In this document: one piece after another, positions 37,131-49,045 of the stretch | How positions within the stretch are numbered: the first letter of the stretch is position 1 | How the letters are laid out: the number at the start of each line of letters is the position of its first letter | Assembly (NCBI GenBank): GCA_033675265.1 | Contig: JAUJYZ010001516.1 | Coordinates: 576,001 to 640,000, forward strand | Source of the DNA: Actinostola sp. cb2023 | Taxonomy: Eukaryota > Cnidaria > Anthozoa > Actiniaria > Actinostolidae | Length of the DNA stretch: 64,000 bases | Direction of reading: 5' to 3' | Notes under the pieces: model-generated | Databases searched by the model: none | What the model was told of the DNA's origin: nothing | What the model saw: the letters and a program-made list of their open reading frames with translations, nothing else | Program-made: the position numbers and the translations under genes

Positions 37131-38542
37131 GGGGTGGACCATTAGACTATTGATGGGGGGGTTGCACGAATCCCAAAATAAATATCGAGCAAGCCTTTCC
37201 TAAGGAAAAAAAAAATCGCGCAACACATAAAGGAAGGAAAAAAAAATCGAGCAAGCAATGTAGCCGATTTCAATATATAAATATTAAAAGACGATAAAGA
37301 TCATTTGATTTTAATAATACACCAGACTCGTTCCTAGTCGTTACTTTAATACCGTGGAAAGGGAAGTAAACCGGACCGGAAAGAAACCGGAAAAAAATGG
37401 AAAGTGCGCAAAGGCGCCTGGGAAGGTGGGGCGCAAAGGCGCACGGGAAGGAAGGAGAATTATGGAATTTTTAAGAAGAGTGAAGGTCGAAACGTCTATT
37501 TATTAAAGTTTTGTGGACGTTAGAAGTTGGCTGCTTTCAACTCTCTCCTACATTATTTAAGATACAGCCATTCTGGCCATTCTGGCTGCTACGAAATATA
37601 TCAAATGTATACTACAACGTTTCTGCAATCACTCAATTGCAGAAACGTTGTATAGTACATTTTGTATTTATACTGAAATATCTAATAAGATGCGGCAAAA
37701 TGTTATTCATGCTAAAATACAACTGTTTCAACACAAAATAGTGCTGAAAACTATTGTGTTGCCCTTGCTGGATGCGATACTAATCTAAAATTGATGATTA
37801 ATGATATATTAGAAGATAATAAGTGATGTTTCACACTTTGTATCTCTGTCATTAGACTTGTATCTCATTAGATAGTTGTATAAATGTATTCTTACTTAAC
37901 AACCTTTCTGCAATCGAGTGTATATAAAATATATACAAAATAGATAGATATAAATATATATACACAGCCTTTTGCAAAAATTATGTCGCGACCAAGTATA
38001 TCAGTATATCACTATATCACTATATACCCGAAGATTTATACTATCAAATGAATGTGAAAATAACGTTTGTGTGTAGATTGTATCGTATTCATGACTCTCC
38101 AATCCACGCTTGTACAGTCAACCATCTTGAAATGCGTGTACGGGTAGCGTTCGGGCATGCGGAACTCACACGGGTATATAGTGATATACTGATATACTTA
38201 TATACTTGGTCGCGACAGAATTTTTGCAAAAGGCTGTATATAAATCTTAAAAAGGAATCTTAGTTTCCTTTTAGAAACAGTAACAATAGTAAGTATTAAA
38301 TATTTTCTTGATTGAACATAATTATTATTCAGTTATTGGCCATAAGACGGCACTATAAATTCTATGTTAATGCGAAATTTTTGTAAGGTAAACTTATAAA
38401 TTTATAAACTTGAGGAAAAAAAATATCGTGCAAGGTCAAGGTCCTTGAAAAAAATAACGTGTAGAGCTAGGAGCAAAGAAAAAAAAATCGAGCAGCCAAA
38501 ATTCATGCAACCCCCCCCATCAATAATCTAATGGTCCACCCC
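37131..38542. mobile_element. 1.4 kb TIR element, TAA target
   Basis: Both ends read GGGGTGGACCATTAGA inwards and stay similar for about 60 bp, through GGGGGGGTTGCA and ATCGAGCA. The flanks are TAA on both sides, which fits PIF/Harbinger. No transposase is recognised. The frames at 37511-37741 are short. Another element is nested inside at 37965-38236. Confidence 0.82.
37965..38236. mobile_element. Nested MITE with long AT-rich TIRs
   Basis: CAGCCTTTTGCAAAAATTAT at the left and ATTTTTGCAAAAGGCTG at the right, with TGTCGCGACCAAGTATA as the next inner block on both sides. It is inserted inside the 37131-38542 element and is therefore younger. Confidence 0.83.
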
Positions 38543-38944
38543 TAATAGATAGATAGATATAGATACCCACTCAGATCAATTAGCAAACTTGACGTACCGA
38601 TCAGTTACAATCCAAACTTTAACACTTGGAGATTAGTACTCTTGTCAACAAAAAAATGTGTTATTGAACACCTCCATGGGCCTCGTGCTAAGTTTTTTTT
38701 TCGAGGCCTAAGCTCCTCGTGTAGACCGTTCAGGCAGGAAATGTCGGAAATCTGTAATATTTAATTCTGGTTTAGAATGGTATCTTTTAAGACTTTTGAG
38801 GGGTCAAATAACGCTAGGGCCACGCCCAGAATGGTCTCCTTTAGGGGTTTATTCGGATTTTCCGACGATCATCCCCGCCTCTTTCACATGGGAGTCCCAC
38901 CCACCAAACCCCCCTGCTCCCCCCTGCATATAGCTTAAATAGAG
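38543..38944. other. Intergenic, no gene seen
   Basis: Non-repetitive apart from short GATA repeats at the left edge. Confidence 0.45.
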
Positions 38945-40440
38945 TAGAGTGATTCCAATAAACCTGGGCACTGCTAATTAGCTGTCTGTTTATTAGATGC
39001 AAAGCATATCAAACTTATGTTATACAAAAGGTCATTGTTTCACATATGTAGATGAGGCGAGTCTTGCTACGGCGAAAAACAGCGTGATTTTGATACATTT
39101 TTGCTTTTTACTGCATTGTTAAAATAAAAACCAAAAACCTACCAGCAGAATATAAAAGACGATATGTAAGGAATGAATAGGCTAGCAATTCAAGCAAAAA
39201 ATATATATATTTGACCGCGGCATTTTCCGTTTCTTCAAAATCGAACTGAAATATCTGAAGAGATATAGGAGAGCGTGACATACGCTCCACACAAAAACCC
39301 TCAAAATTCCTTGGGAATTGTGTCAATCAAAAAAACCTACCGCCAGATTCTAATGCTCTGTAATGTTACGCGCGTTTTGATATAAAATACATGTATATTG
39401 GATAAAATGAAGCTGTGGCAAAATGAAATCTAAAAACTCTTTGTTTGGTAATCGTGAACATCATATTGACCAGTGCTCTGTATCCCGGTCTGTATATAGA
39501 AGCTACATAGGGGAATTCGCAAATAAATTATGGCTCGGAAAGGACGTTTTTTGAAGGCAATTTCTAATATTTACACACAAGATCAATTAGTCTGAAGTTC
39601 GAATTTGTGATATATTTTCGCTTACCATCCTCTTTTATACTTTAGCTACCTAATTTACACATTGTCAAAGGAAAACGATCAATGAGAAGTGATAAATGAT
39701 AAATCAGTCTGCTTTATTAAGCGGCCACAGAACAAATTGCTCGATTAATCGGGCCTCAAACGTGCTTTAGTAAACAAAGCACATTTGTAATTCAATAATT
39801 TTGCACAAGCGCATTCAAAAACGTTGTCCGCGTGATACTGGATCCCAACAGGAGCAAATGTTCAATGATGCAGGACATAAGTTTGATATGATCAAAAGAA
39901 AACACAAGAGTGAGTGTCTAATAGTGTGTATTGGTGTAGTCAGAGAGTTAGAGTGTTTGCAATAAACCCGTGAAACAGTTAGTAGACTAATAGACACTAG
40001 TAGACCGTATTTCCATTGTTTTCTTTTATATATGGAACTTTTCGTAGTTTCCCAGAATGCTTCATGATTCTGCGCGCGCAAGCGAGGTCAGGGGGGGAAA
40101 TATTTAGAATTGATTGTGTATTGAGGAAAATATGACTACAGTGTATCTAACTGATCAAGAACAGGAAAATACTATTTTCTTTGCTTGAGAATTTGCATCT
40201 ATATCTTTATAATTCTTCCTACGCACTTTTAATTTAAAAGTCTAATTTTTCTACTGAATTTCTTCATTGATCTATTTTGTACCCTGACCTCGCTTGCGCG
40301 CGCAGAATCATGAAGCATTCTGGGAAACTACGAAAAGGTCCATGAGTGATTTGACTCGGTTACACACTAACATCTAGACTTTATTTCACGAGTTTATTGG
40401 AATCACTCTAGTAATGCCCAGGTTCATTGGAATCACTCTA
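38945..40440. mobile_element. 1.5 kb TIR element, TA target
   Basis: The ends are TAGAGTGATTCCAATAAACC and its inverted partner, continuing through TGGGCA. The terminal repeat is doubled at the right end (40390-40410 and 40421-40440). No transposase frame is seen. A foldback is nested at 40033-40343. Confidence 0.78.
40033..40343. mobile_element. Nested foldback with 59 bp arms
   Basis: The arms 40033-40091 and 40285-40343 are nearly perfect complements and contain TTTCGTAGTTTCCCAGAATG and GCGCGCGCAAGCGAGGTCAG. The loop is about 190 bp. Confidence 0.85.
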
Positions 40441-40652
40441 TTATCTCTTTGTATACCCTCTCCAATTCAGCTAGCGAGTTCTGTCGGATCTTCATAGTAA
40501 AAAGGTTTTCCTGTAAATAGACTGCGTCAGGAACTGATTAAGTATCATAGCAGCAGGTGTTTGAATACATTTGGAATAGTCGCAGTGAGTCAGACGGTAC
40601 TGATATGACTACAGTAGCATTTCCTCCATAAAAAAATCACGATTAAAAATAA

Positions 40653-40905
40653 ATAAATATACAGATACATACAGCAATATGCAGAAATTCTGATCCTTTT
40701 GACTAAAATACATATATATCAAAAACCTACTTAAAATCATGGGATGGCTACGCTGATATTTTTTTCTAGTTGTCTGCCAGCGAGGCTTTTTGAAAAAAAT
40801 ATCAGCGTAGCCGGCATCCCATGGTTTTAAGTAGGTCTTTGATATGTGTGTATTTTTGTCAAAAGGATCAGAATATCTGCATATTGCTGTATATAGATAC
40901 ATATA
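40653..40905. repeat. Long hairpin, about 250 bp
   Basis: The arms extend from ACAGCAATATGCAGA to its complement, with internal AAAAACCTACTTAAAATCAT and GCTACGCTGATATTTTTTTC blocks that pair almost perfectly around a short loop at 40768-40795. Confidence 0.82.
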
Positions 40906-41864
40906 GATAGAGATCTATATTCATTTGCAGTAACTATAGGCATTATTTTCCCCCAATCTAGTGTTCATTTTTATGTTAATATAATATTGGTGTTGCGCCT
41001 CTTCAGTTTCAACGGCTCAAAAACATCTGTTCTGGACATTTTCATATCCTTTGAACTATTATGTTTGCCTTAAAAGACATCTATAGTCAAACAACCTGCA
41101 AAATATATTCGGCATTTTAAGAGGTCTACAATAGCTGACACTACCGTGACATGTTCTCGTTATTGCTCGATACTTTCAGATATACATTTTGTAAATTGAA
41201 CAATTTTAAGCAAGGAATATCGGCCATGTTTTATGTAATAGATACAATATGAGCGGCCGATCTGTATGGGATTTTGTAAATCCCATACAGATCGGACGCG
41301 AATATTGTATCTGACTTATCGAATCCAACGACGTATAAGTGGATGTTTTACTATTTGGATGACAGGAAACAGTTTGGCCAAGAAAATCCAAGTTAAAGTT
41401 GAATGCAAATGAGGACGATTCTGTATCCGATTTACAAATGTCTGCTACGCTTATGATTTCTGTTGTATTTCCCTCATTAATTTTTCATGAATTTGATAAG
41501 TAGTCGTGAAATGCACTTGCGTGTATTGAACAAATTAACTCCTTTTATCAAATAAACATTTTTTTCACCTCAAGCAAATTAGATGACACAGTGTACGTGG
41601 AAATGTCGACTACTTTAAAAACCGCATAAATTCAACATCTATCGACACCCCACATTCAAGTTTAGAACTCGGAATAGACTTTGAATCGATTGTTATACTT
41701 TATCTATTCCAGTCATTCCAGTGTACTTTATTCAACTCATTAATATTTCATTGTTTCAATTGTCAAAATGATTTTATCTGTATTTTTAATTACTCTCTCG
41801 AGAGGAAGTCATAAAGCAATAATATCATGTTCAAATAACGGATCCGTGTTTTTGTTTGGCTGTT
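40906..41864. other. Intergenic with one compact hairpin
   Basis: No gene seen except the hairpin listed at 41241-41311. Confidence 0.5.
41241..41311. ncRNA. Candidate compact hairpin RNA (unproven)
   Basis: A 71-nt inverted repeat: GATACAATAT...ATATTGTATC at the base and CGATCTGTATGGGATTT pairing with its complement around a very short loop. A small internal bulge separates the two stems. It has the size of a pre-miRNA but may equally be a tiny MITE. Confidence 0.3.
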
Positions 41865-41964
41865 CAGCTTGCTGGCTGTGACCAAGGTAACATTTGCCAA
41901 TCGTATCAACAAAAAAGCCAGTCGATATTTGTTTTACATCTGCGAAGATAATTCAAAGGATACA

Positions 41965-43092
41965 ATGGCAAAACAATCTTCACCAAAATGGCTTTCGAAA
42001 ATCGAGCTAGCCGATTCTCCTTCGTCCAAGGTAAAATCTATTGACCAACTCATCAAGTTGCACAAGCGATTCGAAGAAGATGCCATTCGCTTTTGTCGAA
42101 AAGGCTACACAAGTCCAAAAGAGAATGTAATTACAACTCAGGCGTCGAATTCCAAATCAGCTCAATCACAAGAGAACAAATCTCCGGGAAAACTAAAGCA
42201 CAATTTTCCCAAAGCGAAGTTTTTTAATGATGACGAGTACACTCGAGAATTGTTGAAGGGTGAAAATGGAAACGAGGAAGAAAATGAGGTCGGGAAGAAA
42301 CGACTGACTCTAAGATTGCCAAAAATGGACGCAATCGCTCCAGAAAATAAAGCGATATTTTACACTTCTCTGCCCGCCATCCCGTCCCTCAGGAAAGCTG
42401 AAAGCAGAAAGTACATTTTTACGATCTCGAAGCGGAAGAGAAATAAGCGCTACAGCGGACAAGATGACACTTTTTTTCAAGTTCGACCGTTGCCAAGAGA
42501 CGAAGCGCCTATTTTTGGTGACATCCATGCTATCTCCAAGGTCAGCGAATCAAATTGCTTGATTGGATCTGGGGTTCTGCCGGATTTCGGTGTCACCAAC
42601 TCCCCTCGGATTGGTCACGCAAAACTACATGGAAGTGTCACGCAATCTGGGCAAGGTGTAACGCAAAAAGTTGGTCCCAGCTTCGTTCCTTATAGGATCA
42701 GTACCATCAAGGTTAAAATAGAAATCCCAAGCACCAAGAACATTATCTCGCATTCTGATATAAATATTAGCCGATCTGGTAATGACGTAACGCGTTCCGT
42801 CACGCATTCCAAACATACCGTCACGCATTCTAACACGGATAGAAAGAAAAAAGCATCGCATAAAACTTCAAACAACAAAAGTAGATCATCTCAATCACCT
42901 CGAACCTCTACACAAAATACAGTCTCTAATAATAAAGAAGAAAATTCTGTGAGTTACGGTGATGATCAAATATTGGATGAGGGGAAAGACAAAAATAGTT
43001 TGACAACTCCTAAAGATGCAAGAAATGTTCAGTTTAGCCAGTATTTACCAGAAGTTCATCGGTATTCTCCTATTTCATCAAGAATGAAATAA
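41965..43092 (+). CDS. Unrecognised basic Ser/Lys-rich protein
   Basis: 375 residues from the first in-frame ATG. The frame stays open further upstream to a good splice acceptor (pyrimidine tract then CAG at about 41867), so this may instead be the last exon of a longer gene. No domain is recognised. The N-terminal 80 residues (SPKWLSKIEL, QLIKLHKRFEEDAIRF) could form helices. The middle is rich in Lys/Arg (FTISKRKRNKRYSG). From about 235 on there are loose repeats with VTQSG, VTRSVTHS and VTHSNT. The C-terminal third is Ser/Asn/Lys-rich and probably disordered. Codon composition looks like a normal gene rather than a repeat. The stop lies only about 50 bp before the 22 bp minisatellite, which must be in or near its 3' UTR. 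Confidence 0.65.
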   Translation: MAKQSSPKWLSKIELADSPSSKVKSIDQLIKLHKRFEEDAIRFCRKGYTSPKENVITTQASNSKSAQSQENKSPGKLKHNFPKAKFFNDDEYTRELLKGENGNEEENEVGKKRLTLRLPKMDAIAPENKAIFYTSLPAIPSLRKAESRKYIFTISKRKRNKRYSGQDDTFFQVRPLPRDEAPIFGDIHAISKVSESNCLIGSGVLPDFGVTNSPRIGHAKLHGSVTQSGQGVTQKVGPSFVPYRISTIKVKIEIPSTKNIISHSDINISRSGNDVTRSVTHSKHTVTHSNTDRKKKASHKTSNNKSRSSQSPRTSTQNTVSNNKEENSVSYGDDQILDEGKDKNSLTTPKDARNVQFSQYLPEVHRYSPISSRMK

Positions 43093-43149
43093 TTAGCTTT
43101 CTTTATAAATGCTTGCTGAACACTCGGACTATAGCCGTGCATACAGCTG

Positions 43150-44085
43150 CGATGAACTGTGGAATGTGGCATGCAACACTAGCTGTGGACTGTGCCATGC
43201 AACACTGTGGAATGTGGCATGCAACACTGTGGACTGTGCCATGCAACACTGTGGAATGTGGCATGCAACACTGTGGACTGTGTCATGCAACACTGTGGAA
43301 TGTGGCATGCAACACTAGCTGTGGACTGTGCCATGCAACACTGTGGACTGTGCCATGCAATACTATATGGACTGTGGCATGCAACATTATGGACTGTGCC
43401 ATGGAACACTATGGACAGTGCCATGCAACACTATGCCATGCAATACTATGCCATGCAACACTGTGCCGTGCAACACTGTGGACTGTGCCATGCAACACAT
43501 GCAACACTGTGGACTGTGCCGTGCAACACTGTGAACTGTGCCATGCAACACTGTGGATTGTGGCATGCAACACTGTACGTGGACTGTGGCATGCAACACT
43601 ATGGACTGTGGCATGCAACACTGTGGATTGTGGCATGCAACATTAGCTGTGGATTGTGGCATGCAACACTATGGACTGTGCCATGCAACCAACGCACTGT
43701 GGACTGTGCCATGCAACACTGTGGATTGTGGCATGCAACACTGTGGGTTGTGGCATGCAACACTGTGGATGGAGGCATGCAACACTGTGGATTGTGGCAT
43801 GCAACACTATAGATTGTGGCATGCAACACTGTGGATGGTGGCATGCAACACTGTGGACTGTGCCATGCAACACTGTGGATTGTGGCATGCAACACTGTGG
43901 GTTGTGGCATGCAACACTGTGGATGGAGGCATGCAACACTGTGGATTGTGGCATGCAACTCTATAGATCGTGGCATGCAACACTGTGGATGGTGGCATGC
44001 AACACTGTGGACTGTGACATGCAACACTGTGGATTGTGACATGCAACACTGTGGACTGTGACATGCATGCAACACTGCATGTGGA
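43150..44085. repeat. 22 bp minisatellite, about 42 copies
   Basis: Unit of the type GTGGACTGTGCCATGCAACACT. Because 22 is not a multiple of three, and stops are rare in the unit, several frames on both strands stay open for 60-200 codons. These are not genes. Confidence 0.93.
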
Positions 44086-45047
44086 CTTATTACGATCTAC
44101 GGCCGAAGACGTTGGTTCTATCCAAACGTATTTTCAAGATGACAGGTTGTCGGGAGTATGTCGACATGTTTTAAATATCCTCTTATTACCAAACACTTTC
44201 CTGTCAATAACTGACTCTTTGTGTGTTAGTTTTGTTCGAATGTGTAAGCGATGTTTGAGTTGTGTCACATTCATATTAAATCAAATAAAGGATATATTGA
44301 ATATTATCAAGATATTTGAATCTATTAGTTTGTAAATACAATAGCGTATAAAGTTTCTCAGGGTCATAACGTCTTTAATACGTTTGGACTGCAATCGTAA
44401 AGCATAAATAATAATGTGTACTATTTACATACAAAAGCGAATATGAATCTTACATGGATCCTCAGTATAAAACTGAACTGACTAAGAGGGACATCACACT
44501 CGGCGGTCCCCACTGGATAACGATCGCACAGTTTTGTAACTCATTCATCAACTGCTGGAGTGTAGGACTGATGATCATACTGAGTCAGTATTATGCCGCA
44601 CAAAATGACACAAAAAGAAACTATTTGTTTTTAGCCGAAAACTAATGATTGCACAAAAAAATTACCGGCGGAAAATTGACATTGTTTTAATCCTTTTTGT
44701 AGTACGCAATGCTATAGTTACTGAACAAACAGAACATAGACATTAGTATCTTTACATATTCTTCTCACTATTATTTCAGGTCGTTCGAATTCAGCTTGTA
44801 TTTTTATAATATTTCAGCCGGGTGCATTTTTGAATACACTAAAGTTTTATATCAGTTACCTCCCGACTCGACCAAGGAGTGAGTTCATGGATACAATTTG
44901 AATTATTTAATAACTTGGTTCGTGTTCGACAACCCTTTTATTTGATATTAGTTACACTTTTGTTCCTAAAGATTTACACACAGGATGAATGGAAGGGCTT
45001 GCGGCATTCTCTGAAGGCCAATTCTAATTTGCTGAAGAACAAATAGT
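44086..45047. other. Intergenic, no gene seen
   Basis: AT-rich. A possible AATAAA for the upstream plus-strand gene lies near 44283. Confidence 0.45.
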
Positions 45048-46088
45048 TCAAGAAGCTGTGTAATTAGGTGTCGGTAAAGTAGAACTAGCTGTATGACCTA
45101 ATGAGTTCATGGACACATCATACTGCCCTTTCCATGTGAAGCTCAAATCTGAAAGAAACTGAATCTTCTCCACAAGTGTTCCACACGTCAGGATCTTTGC
45201 AAAGGCTCTTCGATAGGTCCTCAGACGCCATGCAAAGACGAACGGATTCATACTGGAGTTAGCCATAATTAGTATGTAATTTAGATCCCTGCCCCAGTGA
45301 ATAAAAATACAGCCACACTGGCCACAGAAACTTATGATGTAAATAAGAATTAACGAAGGAAGGAAGCAGGAAATAAAGAGTGTTAGCATGATGAGAAATG
45401 TTTTCGTAACCTTTTTCTCCCACTCAAGGGCTCTCATCTTGACCAGATTTTCCTTTGAGCTGCCGTTCAAGGAGTCCCACTGCTGAACTTCGGATTTGAA
45501 GCTTTTGAAGACTTTGGCATAAGTAAAACACAGAACAGTGAACGTTGCAACCACTGCAGTGTTAGCGAATACAAACTGATACTTCAAATACCCGACCCTC
45601 AAGTACAGAAATGGGAAGGCAATAGAGCACGTCCACAAGCAAGCTGAAACAATAGCAGTTCGCGTTGGACTCAACTTGGCACGATATTTCATTGGATATG
45701 TTATGGCTATAAAACGGTCCACTGTCAATGCTGCCAAGCCGAGTAGCGATGCAGTACACGATATGAAATACCCAATCCTCCTCGCATGGTCTCTATCGGT
45801 AATTAGAATAGCGGTGTTATCCAATGATTCTCGTATGTAGAATTCTACTGACATAGGCAGTGCAAAGCATCCCACAATTAGATCAGCAGCGGCTAAATTT
45901 GCCACCAGGAAGTTAAACGGAGAGCGTAGATTGCGATTCGGGTCGACGACCACTGCTAAGAGAACTAGAATGTTCCCAGTTATCGCCGTCACCGAAAGGA
46001 CGGAGCAGAGTGATGCTGAAGTGATGCTCAACTCTTTAGGCGCGGATACATTGCTGCAAGGATACAATCCGATAAGAGACATTTTCAA
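45048..46088 (-). CDS. Class A (rhodopsin-like) G-protein-coupled receptor
   Basis: 346 residues, intronless, with seven membrane segments. Landmarks: TM1 GNILVLL (Asn39), TM2 LVANLAAADL (Asp69), TM3 end DRF (124-126, in place of DRY), TM4 Trp152, TM6 FLP (Pro244), TM7 NPFVF (281-285, in place of NPxxY). A second Met at residue 3 could also be the start. The Cys normally at the top of TM3 is missing, the second extracellular loop is only a few residues with no Cys, and TM5 lacks its usual Pro. The third loop has a CGQCGC cluster. These traits recall the MECA group (melanocortin, cannabinoid, lysophospholipid, adenosine receptors), but the ligand cannot be named. It acts at the cell surface. 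Confidence 0.9.
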   Translation of the reverse strand: MKMSLIGLYPCSNVSAPKELSITSASLCSVLSVTAITGNILVLLAVVVDPNRNLRSPFNFLVANLAAADLIVGCFALPMSVEFYIRESLDNTAILITDRDHARRIGYFISCTASLLGLAALTVDRFIAITYPMKYRAKLSPTRTAIVSACLWTCSIAFPFLYLRVGYLKYQFVFANTAVVATFTVLCFTYAKVFKSFKSEVQQWDSLNGSSKENLVKMRALEWEKKVTKTFLIMLTLFISCFLPSLILIYIISFCGQCGCIFIHWGRDLNYILIMANSSMNPFVFAWRLRTYRRAFAKILTCGTLVEKIQFLSDLSFTWKGQYDVSMNSLGHTASSTLPTPNYTAS

Positions 46089-47621
46089 TGGGACGAATTT
46101 TGTCTATAAATGAAGATAGAATGTATCTCTTGTGTTTACTGACAGTACAACTGAGGTAAGTTTTACTTTAACTGTCACATCTTGCACCAGCGGGGAAATG
46201 AATTAGCTTGTTTCTCGCCTAAGATAAACACAACATGACATGCGCATCACAGCGATCGAATCAGAGATTCAGTTTTTCATTTCGATCTCATGACCGCTTA
46301 ATCTACATTCACACACCGGTATAAGATGTAAACAAAACCTTGACGTTCAATTATTCATCTCCGAAAGAAATATATATTTTTAAAAGATGTGTAAAATATA
46401 CTTATCGCATTGATGCTCTAAGGATAGAAATTTCGCATTCAAAGTTAGTCTTCTCTTGGGGGGAAATGTGGGTGTGTCTTTTTTACAGGCAGTCTAGAAG
46501 GCTGTACAATTGTCACTTAGAAATTTTATAGTATATATTTAATTACGATAGGTGGATATTTCGCATTTGACAGTCGAGGACAGTGATAGCAGATCTCAAA
46601 TAAAGCTCTCCGAAACTTTTGTAGAGTGACCCAGTTCGATCAAGATATTTGATTCAGTTGCGGTAAGTAAGCTTTGTCTTTTTGCGGGGGCATATCTGAT
46701 CATCAGAAGTTTCAATTTCACAAAGTAAAATTCAGTTGAATTCAAAACAATTAAATAGACGTTTTCCTATACAAATTTATTAAACTCTGAATAATCAGCC
46801 GGCTTACGTAAAAGTGTTTTGTGGGGTCGTTGTGACGCCAGCTCATTTCCTACCTCTTTGTCAGTACGCTTTCGCGTGACTTAAACATAATTACAAACTT
46901 CGACCAGTTGCATGAATGTATCAGTTATTATTTTGTTCTCGTCTTAACGAGTTTTATTACGCCCCTGGGCGAAACGTGGTATAATATAAAGAATTGTATT
47001 CAAAGTATTCTCATGCTAAAAAAACTCAGAAAATAATAGCAACTTGATTAGAGCCCTGAGGGCAGGCTATACAGCTGTCAGTGCTTCTATATAAAAGATT
47101 TTTTTACGTGGCCGTCAGATCGAGTTTATCATCATGCATGATGCCACTGGCAGCCTTCACGTTCGCGTGCCTGAACTGAAATAATTATAAACTTCGATGT
47201 ACTTTAGAATTACTTAATTGTCAGCATGAAAAAAAATACATGAACGATCGATATGATCAAGGAGGTCGGATTTGTTTGATAATTAACAAATTAAATAAAA
47301 AGAAAATACACTCAGTCCCAATTATATGAGCTGTAGACAAATAGCAAATTAGTCCACGATGTCTTATGTTCGCGAGTGTTTCAATTCAGCTAGTACTGAC
47401 GTATTTACACAATTTAAAAATTGTGTGAAATCTAGAGGAGTTCTTCGCGATTATCGAGAATATTCGGTAGCTAAATAATAAACAAAAAAAGGATCCCAGC
47501 TGACAATAATTACTAGGCTAGGCCTAATTTGACTTTGAAAGATACCACTCCAAATATTGTTGAGCGATGACGTCATGTTGCAAGCCGCGGCAGTGCATTG
47601 TGTCATGATTACTTTTTTTAA
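46089..47621. other. Intergenic upstream of the GPCR, no gene seen
   Basis: AT-rich single-copy-looking DNA. Promoter signals for the GPCR are not recognisable by eye. Confidence 0.45.
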
Positions 47622-47893
47622 AGTGCTACTTAGACGAAAATCGATCGAAGTTTAATTTAGCTGAAACTTCACTGAAATAATCTCAAAGAACCATACAATT
47701 ACTGGTTAATGTGTTTTCTCAAAATTCCTATGGGAAGTATTACATTTTTATGAATCTTTAGAAGTGTCAGTGAGGTCATCTACTCAACCAATCAACACAG
47801 CTTCGCTCCATACATTTCTTTGTGTTTAGTTTCTTGAATTATTTTATTTCTATGAAGCTAAAAGTTTTTTTCGATTTTCGTCTAAGTAGCACT
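47622..47893. mobile_element. MITE with TTAA target (piggyBac-like), second copy type
   Basis: AGTGCTACTTAGACGAAAAT at the left and its inverted partner at the right, with TTAA on both sides. Compare 22952-23374. Confidence 0.83.
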
Positions 47894-48234
47894 TTAAAAA
47901 TGACAAAGTGACGACATTTTAGTGTTTGGTTAACTTTACGAGCCGACTGTACTGTAGTACACTATCACTCATTACAGCAGATGCACACTAATTCAGTTCC
48001 CGACAGGCATAAGAAGAAAAGAAAATTGTAAAAACGCGGAAGCAGAATAAAGGCAACGAAAGAAAATTAAAGAATAAAGAAGATTACAAAAAAGATAATG
48101 TTCAAAACTAAACTAAAAACTAAAACATGAAGGTATAAAGGAAAGGAAATATAACTACCCTGATATAAGTAATATATATTAAGATATGAAAACGTTGCCA
48201 ATCTGATTAATGACTGGTTGTGCCCACTATCCCT

Positions 48235-48895
48235 ACGTATACCTACCTACCTATACCTACCTATACCTACCTATACCTACCTATACCTACCTATACCACC
48301 TATACCTACCTATACCTACCTATACCACCTATACCTACCTATACCTACCTATACCTACCTATACCTACCTATACCTACCTATACCTACCTATACCTACCT
48401 ATACCTACCTATACCTACCTATACCTACCTATACCTACCTATACCTACCTATACCTACCTATACCTACCTATACTCCTACCTATACCTACCTATACCTAC
48501 CTATACCTACCTACCTACCTATACCTACCTATACCTACCTATACCTACCTATACCTACCTATACCTACCTATATACCTACCTATACCTACCTATACTACC
48601 TACCTATACTCCTACCTATACCTACCTATACCTACCTATACCTACCTATACCTACCTATACCTACCTATACCTACCTATACCTACCTATACCTACCTATA
48701 CCTACCTATACCTACCTATACCTACCTATACCTACCTATACCTACCTATACCTACCTATACCTACCTATACCTACCTATACCTACCTATACCTACCTATA
48801 CCTACCTATACCTACCTATACCTACCTATACCTACCTATACCTACCTATACCCACCTATACCTACCTATACCTACCTATACCTACCTATACCTAC
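48235..48895. repeat. 10 bp tandem repeat CTATACCTAC, about 65 copies
   Basis: An almost uninterrupted array with a few 8-9 bp variants. The unit has no stop codon in any plus-strand frame, so three overlapping frames of about 240-260 codons appear. All are artefacts. Confidence 0.95.
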
Positions 48896-49045
48896 TATAT
48901 ATGCTTGGCTATATACTTATTAATTATTGGTTAGTGTTTGGGGTCATATTCTACAGAGAGTTTAAGCATTTCGTTTACGCGAACGCCAAACGTGAGATTG
49001 ACTTTTGAATTTTGCTGTAAAGACGTCAAATAAACGAGAAAAAAA

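Noticed and set aside
43109..44075. Cys/His/Met-rich frames on both strands
   Set aside because: Created by the 22 bp unit, with no start context or splice structure.
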